Of a stretch of DNA of 64,000 nt, positions 48,267 to 56,084 are shown in pieces. Position numbers and translations under genes: made by a program. The notes beneath the pieces are model-generated. The model did no database searches, was not told the origin of the DNA, and saw only the letters and a list, made by a program, of their open reading frames with translations. How positions within the stretch are numbered: position 1 is the stretch's first letter; each line of letters begins with the position of its first letter. The DNA is from Archangium violaceum (GTDB lineage Bacteria; Myxococcota; Myxococcia; Myxococcales; Myxococcaceae): the NCBI RefSeq assembly GCF_016859125.1, contig NZ_CP069338.1, forward strand, positions 9,799,501 to 9,863,500, given 5' to 3'.

Positions 48267-49985
48267 TCAGGACGCGGCCGGGTTCGGAGGCCGCACACCC
48301 GGGGAGCCGCCCACCGGGAGGAAGACCTGGAAGGTGGTTCCCCGCCCCAGCTCGCTGTGCACGTCGATGCGCCCACCCAGCGCGGTGACGATGCCGTGGC
48401 AGATGGAGAGGCCGAGCCCGGTGCCCACCCCTACCGGCTTGGTGGTGAAGAAGGGATCGAACAACTTCCCCAGGTGCTCCCGTGGGATGCCGGAGCCGGT
48501 GTCCCGCACCGCCACCACCACATGGCCCTCTTCATGCCGCGTGGAGAGGCGGATTTCGTGCGTCTTCGGATCCCCGTGGGGGATGGCCTGGGCGGCGTTG
48601 ACGATGAGGTTGAGGAAGACCTGCCCGAGCCGCGACTCGTTGGCGCTCACGGGCGGCACCTCGTCATAGGCCTTCTCCAGCCGGGCGCGGTGGCGGATCT
48701 CGCTCCAGGCCATGTTCACGCACGAGTCGAGCACCGACCGCACGTCCACCTCCCCGCGTTGCTCCTCGTTGCCTCGCGAGAAGGTCTTCAGATCGCGCAC
48801 GATGTCGCGCACCCGATCGCTGCCCGAGAGGGCCTCCTTCAGGGCCTCGCGCACCTCCTGTCCCCGCTCGCTCGCCATCCCCTCCCCCGACTCGGCCATC
48901 GCGGCGAGCTCGTCGTCCACGAAGCGCAGATTGCTCAGCATGTACGACAGGGGGTTGTTGATCTCATGGGCCACGCCCGCGGCGAGCGTCCCCAGCGAGG
49001 CCATGCGCTCGTTGGCCCGCAGCTTCTCCTGGACCTGGCTGCGCTCGGTGATGTCGCGGGAGATGGAAACCATCACCGGCTGTCCGTTGGAGGCGAGGGA
49101 GACCGTCACCACCTCGCCCAGCACCTGCCGGCCCTCGCGGTGCCGGAACCGTGCTTCACGAGGGGCGCTGACGCTGGAGGGCGCGGTGAGTGCGTCCTCG
49201 CATCCGGGCAGGACGAGCTCCGAGACGGGCCGGCCCCGCAGCGCCTCCTGATCCTCGTGGCCCAGCAGGCGGACGGCGGCGGGGTTGACGAAGAGCACCG
49301 AGCCCCCCCAGTGAACGAAGATGGCATCCGGGGTGCCGTCGATGAGGGTGCGCAGGCTCTCCACCGATCGCCGCAGCTCCTCCTCGGCGTGGCGGCGCCG
49401 CTGCTCGTTGCGCAGCCCCTGGAGGATGGCGCAGCACGTGGTCAGCAGGGGCTGGAGGAAGGCGATGACCCCATCGTCGTAGCCACCGGGCCGGTTCGCG
49501 ATGCCCACCATGCCCACCATCTCCGTGGCGGAATGGAACGGCAGGCCCAGGAAGGCGCGCAGCGGCGGGTGGCCCTTGGGGAGCCCTCCCCGGCGGGGAT
49601 CTCCGTCCGGCGTGTTGGCCACCACGGGCTTGCCGCTCGTCATGACGGCGCCGAAGAGTGTCTGGAGGTTGCGGAACTCCATGCCCCTGGGCGCCTCGCG
49701 CGCGAAGAACGCCCGCAGCTCGTCCGTCCAGGCGATGTTGGTGATGGCGTACGTGCGCAGGTAGGGCTGGCCCTCGGGGGTGTGCAACACCTCGCCGATG
49801 AAGCCGTACTCACTGCCCGTCAGCTTCAACAGCACCGACAGCAACTTGTCGAACAGCCGGTGCACGTCCTGGCCCTGGATGAACTCCGTCTGGACCTCGG
49901 TGAGCGCCTGGAGCAACAGGTTGCTGGCACGCAGCGCCTTCTCCGTCGCGGACTCACAGTCGCCACACTCCATTCGTCCACTCAC
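48267..49985 (-). CDS. GAF-PAS sensor histidine kinase
   Basis: 572 residues, no membrane segments, so cytoplasmic. GAF domain about 20-180 (LLSVLLKLTGSEYGFIGEVLH to IGIANRPGGYDDG), PAS about 205-320 (TLIDGTPDAIFVHWGGSVLFVNPAAVRLLG), dimerisation/phosphoacceptor helix GVAHEINNP with His near 339, then the ATPase with N box VFLNLIVNAAQAI, DTGSGIP and GTGLGLSI. The GAF region is of the type found before chemotaxis-like or redox kinases. A CGDC near the N-terminus could be a redox pair. GTG 49985 has AGAGG ahead. No response regulator is adjacent, so it is an orphan. Divergent from blaI. Confidence 0.9.
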   Translation of the reverse strand: MSGRMECGDCESATEKALRASNLLLQALTEVQTEFIQGQDVHRLFDKLLSVLLKLTGSEYGFIGEVLHTPEGQPYLRTYAITNIAWTDELRAFFAREAPRGMEFRNLQTLFGAVMTSGKPVVANTPDGDPRRGGLPKGHPPLRAFLGLPFHSATEMVGMVGIANRPGGYDDGVIAFLQPLLTTCCAILQGLRNEQRRRHAEEELRRSVESLRTLIDGTPDAIFVHWGGSVLFVNPAAVRLLGHEDQEALRGRPVSELVLPGCEDALTAPSSVSAPREARFRHREGRQVLGEVVTVSLASNGQPVMVSISRDITERSQVQEKLRANERMASLGTLAAGVAHEINNPLSYMLSNLRFVDDELAAMAESGEGMASERGQEVREALKEALSGSDRVRDIVRDLKTFSRGNEEQRGEVDVRSVLDSCVNMAWSEIRHRARLEKAYDEVPPVSANESRLGQVFLNLIVNAAQAIPHGDPKTHEIRLSTRHEEGHVVVAVRDTGSGIPREHLGKLFDPFFTTKPVGVGTGLGLSICHGIVTALGGRIDVHSELGRGTTFQVFLPVGGSPGVRPPNPAAS

Positions 49986-50115
49986 CGATGGTTTCCTCTA
50001 ATTTCGAGGATGCTCCAGATTTCCACTCAGGGCAATCATCATCACCCCGGCGGACCTCGCATCCCCGCGTGCTCCCCTCGCCTTGTTGACGAAAGGACAT
50101 TGGAGGGGATCCACC

Positions 50116-50153
50116 AACTAAAGTCTTAGTTGTTTTTCAACTAAGGTCTTAGT
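50116..50153. promoter_or_regulatory. tandem BlaI-type operators
   Basis: Two dyads, AACTAAAGTCTTAGTT (50116-50131, palindromic around AGTC) and ACTAAGGTCTTAGT (50140-50153, around GGTC), lie 23 bp centre to centre and overlap a weak promoter (TTGTTT at 50130, TAGTTT at 50153). Spacing near two helical turns fits side-by-side repressor dimers. They sit 26 bases before the blaI GTG, as expected for autorepression. Confidence 0.7.
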
Positions 50154-50178
50154 AGTTTGGACGCTGGAGGTTGGAACC

Positions 50179-50577
50179 GTGTCCAAGCCATCGCGGAACG
50201 AAGGGCCCAGGCCGCTCACGCCCGTGGAGCTGGAGCTGATGCAGATCGTCTGGCGCAAGGGCGAGGTGAGCGTGGCGGACGTGTTGGAGGCGCTGCCACC
50301 GGAGCGCAAGCTGGCCTACACCTCGGTGTCCACGGTGCTGCGCATCCTCGAGCAGAAGGGGGTGCTGGGGAGCCGGAAGGTGGGCCGGGGGCACCTGTAT
50401 TCGGCGCTGCTGCCGCGCGAGGCGTACGAGGTCCAGAGCGTGCGCCACCTGGTGGAGACGGTGTTCGCCGGGACGCCCTCCGCCCTGGTGGAGCGCCTGG
50501 TCGAGGCCGTCCCGCTCTCCCCCGAGGAGGTGGAGCAGATCCGCGAGCTGCTCGGCAAGAAGGGCTCCCGGTCATGA
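50179..50577 (+). CDS. blaI: BlaI/MecI/CopY-family repressor
   Basis: 132 residues. The N-terminal winged helix is LTPVELELMQIVWRKGEVSVADVLEALP and AYTSVSTVLRILEQKGVL. The C-terminal helix pair (SVRHLVETVFAGTPSALVERLVEAV) is the dimerisation arm where BlaR-type peptidases cleave. It normally represses its own operon, a BlaR/M56 sensor peptidase and target genes until the sensor cuts it. Here the two palindromes just upstream are its likely operators. The M56 partner is reduced to a stub overlapping the stop by 4 bases, so induction by the local sensor is probably lost. Confidence 0.88.
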   Translation: MSKPSRNEGPRPLTPVELELMQIVWRKGEVSVADVLEALPPERKLAYTSVSTVLRILEQKGVLGSRKVGRGHLYSALLPREAYEVQSVRHLVETVFAGTPSALVERLVEAVPLSPEEVEQIRELLGKKGSRS

Positions 50578-50640
50578 GTGCCTTCTGGAGAGAGCTGGCC
50601 ACAAGCTACGTGAGCGTGGCGGTCCTCCTCACCGTGGGCT
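50574..50640 (+). pseudogene. truncated M56 (BlaR-like) sensor peptidase gene, N-terminal stub
   Basis: ATG 50574 overlaps the blaI stop (ATGA), as a blaR/mecR1 gene would. It encodes MSAFWRELATSYVSVAVLL, a first membrane helix like that of M56 proteins, but after about 22 residues the frame becomes unrelated Pro/Arg-rich sequence running into the next gene. No HExxH metallopeptidase domain is found downstream. The break near 50640 coincides with the start of the lower-GC DUF262-HipA module, suggesting insertion or deletion through this gene. Homology is judged from position and hydrophobicity only. Confidence 0.5.
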
Positions 50641-50719
50641 CGCCTCACCGCAGGGCACCGGCCCCGTTCTCCCTCGTGAGCGTCGGGAACCGTGCTACAG
50701 ACACGTCAGTAGGAAAACC

Positions 50720-52351
50720 ATGCCCCCCCCCTCACCGCTCCAACGACGCCCCCACGCGACGGCGTTCAGTATCGAGGATCTCCTGGACCGCGTCCGGCGG
50801 GGGGAGATTCGCATCCCTGAGTTCCAGCGCCCATTCCGATGGAAGGCCAAGGATGTGGTGGCACTCCTGGACAGTGTCTACCGGGGCTATCCGATTGGAA
50901 CCCTTCTCTTCTGGAAGAAGGAGGCCCCCGCAGCCAGCTTCTTCCTCGGCCCAGTCCGCATCGATGCCCCCCACTCCACGGAAGCACTATGGGTCGTGGA
51001 TGGACAGCAGCGCATCACAGCGCTCACCGGTGCCCTCCTCCACCTGCCCCACACGGAGGGGGAGCATGACAACTTCGTCGTCTACTTCGACCTCGAACAC
51101 GAGGCCCTTGTCCGTCCCTCGAAGAGGAGCCCTCCCCCATCCCACTGGCTACCGATGAATGTCGTCGTCGACAGCGAGATGCTCCTGGGATGGTTGGACA
51201 GATACCCTGGTCGAGCCCAGAAGCCCGAACACATGCGCACGGCGTTAAGGCTGGGCAAGGCCTTCCGGGAGTATCGGGCTCCTGCCTACATCGTCGAGGC
51301 GGATGAGGAACAGACGCTTCGTGTCATCTTCGACCGGCTGAATTCCGCCGGGAAGCCCCTGCGCCGAGCGGACGTGTTCAATGCTCTTCACGGAAGCACG
51401 GGCGAGGCAGAGCCCTCAGACCTTCGCGCACTCTCTGAGCGTTTGCAGACATTGAGATTCGGCACCATTGATGAGCAATGGCTGCTCAAGGCGGTTCTGG
51501 CAGTCCGGGGCCTCGACATCACGCGGGACTTCCGGCAGCAGATCGCAGAGGAGAGCGAACTGAGCGAGGCCCTGCGTCAGGCCGAGCACGCGCTGCGCGC
51601 CACCATCATCTTCCTCAAGCGGGATGTGGAGATCCCCCACATCGAACTCCTGCCCTACAAGCTTCCGCTGGTACTTTTGGCGCGGTTCTTCACGCTCCAC
51701 CCGGAGCCCCATGCTCGTTCGCGGGAGCTACTCGCGCGTTGGGTGTGGCGCGGAGCCATCACCGAGCATCATCGCGGCGAGAGTATCCCGGCCGTGCGCA
51801 AATCCCTGTCCGTGATCGGATCAGACGAGGAGAGGACCATCCAAGCGCTGCTTTCCGAGCTGCCGCCCACCAGTCCTAAACACCTCACCTTGAGCCAATA
51901 CAACTTTCGGACAGCACAGACCAAGCTCCAAGCCAATGCCCTGCTGGCACTCCATCCCCGGCACCTTCAGTCAGGCGAGTTCATCGATGCCTCCGCCTTA
52001 CTCGAAAAGGAGGGATCGGCAGCATTCAAGCAGCTCCTTGAGCCTACATCCCCGCACCTGCGAAACCTCGCCAATCGCATCTTCCATCCTCTCGTGGATG
52101 GACAGTCGCCCCTGGAGCTCCTCCGCGGCATTCCTCCACCCGCTCCGGAAGTCCTGCTCAGTCACGGCATTCCCACCGAGAGCATCGATGCGCTCCACCA
52201 TCGAAGCGCCCAGCATGACCTGGACTTCTTTCGCCACCGCGAGAGCATCCTGGATGCTCATGTGTGGCGATTCCTGAACTCACGCGCACGCTGGGATGAG
52301 TCCGACCGCAGGTCGCTTCAGTCCCTGATCGTTCCCGACGAGGAGGACTGA
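50720..52351 (+). CDS. DUF262 (GmrSD N-domain/ParB-like) protein
   Basis: 543 residues. The N-terminal DUF262 domain shows IPEFQRPFRWKAKDVVALLDS (about 32-52), GYPIGTLLFW, VDGQQRITAL (93-102) and IFDRLNSAGKPL near 203, the conserved set that binds or hydrolyses nucleotides in GmrSD-type restriction proteins. The second half is helical, with no HNH (DUF1524) motif visible. The ATG follows a short spacer after the blaI stub. GTG of the HipA gene follows one base after its stop, so they form one unit. Codon use is visibly less GC-biased than neighbours. A defence or toxin-regulatory role is inference. Confidence 0.8.
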   Translation: MPPPSPLQRRPHATAFSIEDLLDRVRRGEIRIPEFQRPFRWKAKDVVALLDSVYRGYPIGTLLFWKKEAPAASFFLGPVRIDAPHSTEALWVVDGQQRITALTGALLHLPHTEGEHDNFVVYFDLEHEALVRPSKRSPPPSHWLPMNVVVDSEMLLGWLDRYPGRAQKPEHMRTALRLGKAFREYRAPAYIVEADEEQTLRVIFDRLNSAGKPLRRADVFNALHGSTGEAEPSDLRALSERLQTLRFGTIDEQWLLKAVLAVRGLDITRDFRQQIAEESELSEALRQAEHALRATIIFLKRDVEIPHIELLPYKLPLVLLARFFTLHPEPHARSRELLARWVWRGAITEHHRGESIPAVRKSLSVIGSDEERTIQALLSELPPTSPKHLTLSQYNFRTAQTKLQANALLALHPRHLQSGEFIDASALLEKEGSAAFKQLLEPTSPHLRNLANRIFHPLVDGQSPLELLRGIPPPAPEVLLSHGIPTESIDALHHRSAQHDLDFFRHRESILDAHVWRFLNSRARWDESDRRSLQSLIVPDEED

Positions 52352-52352
52352 G

Positions 52353-53579
52353 GTGCAAGCTCAGAGTACGGAAGTAGGTGTCCTCGAAGTTCGCCTGGGA
52401 GAGGTTCACGTCGGGACTCTGACTCTCCTGCCCGACGAAGTCTCCGAGTTCGTTATTTCCGAGGAATATCGCCAGCGATACCCCCGCCCCGTGCTGGGAC
52501 AGTTCTTCGAGGATGACCTCACCCGGCGGCATCACAGCCGGATGCGACTTCCACCTTATTTCTCCAACCTCCTCCCAGAAGGGCCTCTCCGGGAACTCAT
52601 CGCCGAGCGAGAGGGCGTTTCAAAGCACCGCGAATTCTTCCTCATCGCTCGCCTCGGGGAGGATCTCCCGGGGGCCACCATGGTCACCCCGGCTGCCCCG
52701 CTCGACTGGAATGCCATCGGCTCCTCAGAGACCACTGAGCCCACCCTCCCCCACGAACAGGAGCCAATCCGCTTCTCGCTTGCTGGCGTCCAGCTCAAAT
52801 TTTCCATGCTTCGCCGGGATCGGGGTATGACCCTGCCTATGGGTGGACGCGGTGGAGATTGGATCGTCAAGCTCCCAGACAACCGCTATGACCACGTCCC
52901 GGAAAACGAGTACTCGATGATGCGCTGGGCCAGCGCGGCCGGCATCAACGTTCCCGAAATCATCCTCGTTCCGGTCGCCGACCTCCAAGGACTCCCCGAG
53001 GGCATCCAACTTCGGGAGGACACGGCCTTCGCCATCCGGCGCTTCGATCGCCCTGCCCCGGGGCATCGAATCCACATGGAGGACATGGCCCAGGTGCTCG
53101 GCCTGTACTCGGATGAGAAGTACAAGCGATATAATTATGAGACAGTCGCAAAAGTGCTCCTGAACGTCGCCGGCCCCAAAGCCCTCCAGGAGTTCCTCCA
53201 CCGTCTGGTTTTCATCATCGCCAGCGGCAATGGCGATGCTCACCACAAGAACTGGTCACTGCTGTATCCGGATGGCGTGCATGCGGAGCTCTCCCCCGCG
53301 TATGATCTCGTCTCGACCATCCAGTACATGCCGAACGACACGCTCGCCCTGAACCTCGCGCGCTCCAAGCGGTTCAAGGACGTCACGATGGCATCCTTCG
53401 AGCGACTGGCCCGAAAGTTGGAAGTTCCGGCCCACTTTGTCATTACCGAAGTCAAGCTGGCGGTAGAAGCGACCCTCCAGCTCTGGTCGGACCTGAGGGC
53501 AGAGCTGTCCATCCCAGAGTCCTTCAAGCAACGCATTGAGGCCCATTGGAAGACCGTGCCGCTGCTCCAGGTGGAATAG
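52353..53579 (+). CDS. HipA-like Ser/Thr kinase, type II toxin family
   Basis: 408 residues. The N-terminal HipA domain (LGQFFEDDLTRRHHSRMRLPPYFSNLLPEG) precedes the kinase: ATP-site lysine in WIVKLP near 171, catalytic NGDAHHKN (293-300, Asp295) and metal-binding LSPAYDLVS near 313-321 (Asp about 318). All key residues are intact. E. coli HipA phosphorylates glutamyl-tRNA synthetase and is held by the HTH antitoxin HipB. Here no HipB-like HTH gene is adjacent. The DUF262 gene occupies that place, one base upstream. GTG start with GAGGAGG ahead. Lower GC than the flanks. Confidence 0.85.
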   Translation: MQAQSTEVGVLEVRLGEVHVGTLTLLPDEVSEFVISEEYRQRYPRPVLGQFFEDDLTRRHHSRMRLPPYFSNLLPEGPLRELIAEREGVSKHREFFLIARLGEDLPGATMVTPAAPLDWNAIGSSETTEPTLPHEQEPIRFSLAGVQLKFSMLRRDRGMTLPMGGRGGDWIVKLPDNRYDHVPENEYSMMRWASAAGINVPEIILVPVADLQGLPEGIQLREDTAFAIRRFDRPAPGHRIHMEDMAQVLGLYSDEKYKRYNYETVAKVLLNVAGPKALQEFLHRLVFIIASGNGDAHHKNWSLLYPDGVHAELSPAYDLVSTIQYMPNDTLALNLARSKRFKDVTMASFERLARKLEVPAHFVITEVKLAVEATLQLWSDLRAELSIPESFKQRIEAHWKTVPLLQVE

Positions 53580-53662
53580 GCACCTTCGGCGTGGGGGGAT
53601 CCTTGCCGGACCGCGGCTTCTGGTTGCCGACGGACGGGAGTTGGACTTGAGTCCCCACCCCC

Positions 53663-56074
53663 ATGTCCGGCCTGGTCCTCCTCACCCTCGCCCTCACCCT
53701 CTCCGGGCAGCTCGATCTGCCCACGTCGACGGACTCCGTCATTGGCGAGCAGGCAGTCCTCACAGGTGACAAGGCCGTCGTCGAGGGCCGTATCGGCCGG
53801 GCCTCCGGGCACGCGCTGTTGCGCTCGGGGTCGTCGGTGCTCCGCGCCGATGAGCTGACCTACGACTTCGACAAGCGGGTGGCGGTGGCGAGCGGGAACG
53901 TGCTGCTGGTGAGCAACGGCCTGGCCGGCTTCGCCGACCGCCTCACGGTGGACCTGAGCACCCGCCAGGTGGAGGCCGAGGGCGGAACCTTCTTCCAGAA
54001 GGAAGGCGTGACGCCCCAGGCGCTCGTCGATCTCGCCGGCCGGGAGGACGCCACCGCCCGGGAGCTGACCCAGACGGGCACCAACGCGTTCTCCTTCACC
54101 GCGCGCCGTTTCCGCCTCCTGGAGGACAACGCGTACCAGGTGGAGCCCGCGTCCTTCACGGCGTCCTGCGGGTGCGACGTGTTCGATCGCAGCTGGCGCA
54201 TCACCGCGAGCAGCGCGAAGCTGACGCCCGGGGAGCGCGCCACGTTCACCTCGCCCACGCTGCGGGTGTTCGACGTCCCCGTCTTCTGGGTGCCGTGGAT
54301 CTCCCTTCCGCTGCGCAACCGCCAAAGCGGCCTGCTCATGCCCGAGTGGACCGCCTCCGGAGTGAGCGGATTCCAGGTGGATCTGCCGCTCTTCCTCACG
54401 CTCGGGCGGAGCTACGATCTCACGCTCTCCCCGGGGTACGCCTTCGGCAGTGGGGGCGCGTTCGGCGTGAAGGGCCCGCGGCTCGCCGCCGAGTTCCGGT
54501 ACGCCCCCGCGCCCGGAGTCGACGGGCGGGTCTGGCTTCGGCTCTACCAGGATCTGAAGCTCGAGCGGGAGCCGCTCGATCCCAACGTGCTCGCCCCCGA
54601 TGCGGGACAGCGGGGGCTCCGAGGCTGGGGCATCTTCGAGCACCGGCAGGAGCTCGGCCACGGCCTGCATGCACGGGCGGACGTGACGCTGTACTCGGAC
54701 GGCTTCCTCTTCGCCGACACAACGACCGCCAGCAACTTCCTCCGCTCGTATTACTACGTCCCCTCCACGGCCACCCTGTACCACCGCGGCGAGGATCATT
54801 ACGCGGGGCTCGCCCTGGCCTACCGCCAGGACGTCCGCTGGGGCTATCCGCTGATCGGTGACGCTTCGCGACCTCCCGTCTTCCAGGAGCTGCCCACGCT
54901 GCGCTACGCCATCCCCACGGTGCCCCTGTTCGGCCCGCTCACGGGGAGCGTCCAGGTGGAGCTCTCGCGACTGTCGCCCCTGCGCGGGCTGCTGGGGGAC
55001 GAGGGCACGGACGGGGTGTTCTGGCCGCTCCTGGCCGACGCGGATGGCACCCAGGGCAATGGCCGCTTCGATCTCGGTGAGCGGCAGGCGCGCAGCCGCC
55101 TGGACATCCTGCCGCGCGTGAACGCCACGTTCGACATGGGGGGCGTGCTGCGCTTCACCCCCTACCTGGCGGTGCGCGAGAGCCTCTATCTCTACGAGGT
55201 GACGCGGGAGACGCACAACCGCGCGTACGGGATGGTGGGACTGCTGCTGGATTCGGAGCTGTCACGGGTGTTCGGAACGGGAGCCTCCGCGATCCGTCAC
55301 AGCATCATGCCGTCGGTGGAGCTGCGCGCGGTGCCACGCGTCTTCGGCGAGCGCGCCCCCTCGGTCTATGACGAGGTGGACGCCGCGGTGCCCGAGAACG
55401 GGTTCTTCCAGGGCCAGGTGGCGCTGCGCCAGAAGCTGCTCATGCGCAGCGGGACGGGGACGCGCGAGCTGGGGCGGTTGGATGTGGTCCAGGGAGTGGA
55501 CTTCCTCGAGCGGCGGATGGGAGAGACGTCCGGGCGTCTCCTGACGGTGATCGGGCCGGTGACGGCGACGGCCACGGCGCGGCTCGATCTGTTCACCCCG
55601 AATGTGGAGGAGCGACTGACCCAGCTCTCGGCCTCGGTGGGCTGGAGCGTCCTTCGCAATGGGCTGTTGGACGTGAATGCCGGATACGAGCGGACCCTGG
55701 GAAGCTCGGAGCAGGTGCGCCGGCCCATCGACATGCTGCTGCCTCCTCCCCTGCCCGCGACCGCTCCGGTGGGCGACGGCGGGTCGTGCTCCGACACCAA
55801 CAACCCGGCGCTCCAGCAGGTCGACCGCGTGCTGTTCGGCGCCGGGACCCGGCTCCCGTTCGGCCTGGGGGTGAGGTACGACGCGGAGGTGTTCCGGAGG
55901 GCTCCGGGACGATGCGACGTGGTCCAGGTGAATTCCCAGACCCTGACCCTCTCGTACACGCCCCAGTGCAACTGCTTCCAGATCCAGGCCTATGGCAGGT
56001 TGGTGCCCGCGCCGGTGTATTTCCAGCAAGGGCTGTTCGTGACGATCGCCAACCTCGGCACCTTCGGGGGCTGA
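53663..56074 (+). CDS. lptD: LptD/OstA-type LPS-assembly outer-membrane protein
   Basis: 803 residues, the LptD size. Signal peptide (MSGLVLLTLALTLSGQ), then an N-terminal OstA jelly-roll (about 25-200: LRADELTYDFDKRVAVASGNV and VDLSTRQVEAEGGTFF) that takes LPS from the periplasmic bridge, followed by a large beta-barrel with FWVPWISLPLRNRQSGLLMPEWT and repeated aromatic strands. Cysteine pairs sit at the domain junction (SCGCDV) and near the end (PQCNCFQIQ), positions where LptD forms essential disulfides. No lptE is adjacent. It begins just after the HipA gene, at the right boundary of the putative insertion. Confidence 0.85.
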   Translation: MSGLVLLTLALTLSGQLDLPTSTDSVIGEQAVLTGDKAVVEGRIGRASGHALLRSGSSVLRADELTYDFDKRVAVASGNVLLVSNGLAGFADRLTVDLSTRQVEAEGGTFFQKEGVTPQALVDLAGREDATARELTQTGTNAFSFTARRFRLLEDNAYQVEPASFTASCGCDVFDRSWRITASSAKLTPGERATFTSPTLRVFDVPVFWVPWISLPLRNRQSGLLMPEWTASGVSGFQVDLPLFLTLGRSYDLTLSPGYAFGSGGAFGVKGPRLAAEFRYAPAPGVDGRVWLRLYQDLKLEREPLDPNVLAPDAGQRGLRGWGIFEHRQELGHGLHARADVTLYSDGFLFADTTTASNFLRSYYYVPSTATLYHRGEDHYAGLALAYRQDVRWGYPLIGDASRPPVFQELPTLRYAIPTVPLFGPLTGSVQVELSRLSPLRGLLGDEGTDGVFWPLLADADGTQGNGRFDLGERQARSRLDILPRVNATFDMGGVLRFTPYLAVRESLYLYEVTRETHNRAYGMVGLLLDSELSRVFGTGASAIRHSIMPSVELRAVPRVFGERAPSVYDEVDAAVPENGFFQGQVALRQKLLMRSGTGTRELGRLDVVQGVDFLERRMGETSGRLLTVIGPVTATATARLDLFTPNVEERLTQLSASVGWSVLRNGLLDVNAGYERTLGSSEQVRRPIDMLLPPPLPATAPVGDGGSCSDTNNPALQQVDRVLFGAGTRLPFGLGVRYDAEVFRRAPGRCDVVQVNSQTLTLSYTPQCNCFQIQAYGRLVPAPVYFQQGLFVTIANLGTFGG

Positions 56075-56084
56075 GCGGCTCCCG

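Noticed and set aside
50640-53660. Insertion sequence or integrase at the edges of the DUF262-HipA module
   Set aside because: No transposase, terminal inverted repeats or att-like direct repeats were seen. The evidence for insertion is only the truncated gene and the lower GC.
53580-56070. GGCACCTTCGG present just after hipA and near the lptD end as a direct repeat
   Set aside because: Only 11 bases in GC-rich DNA, so chance is likely, and the copies do not bracket the module.
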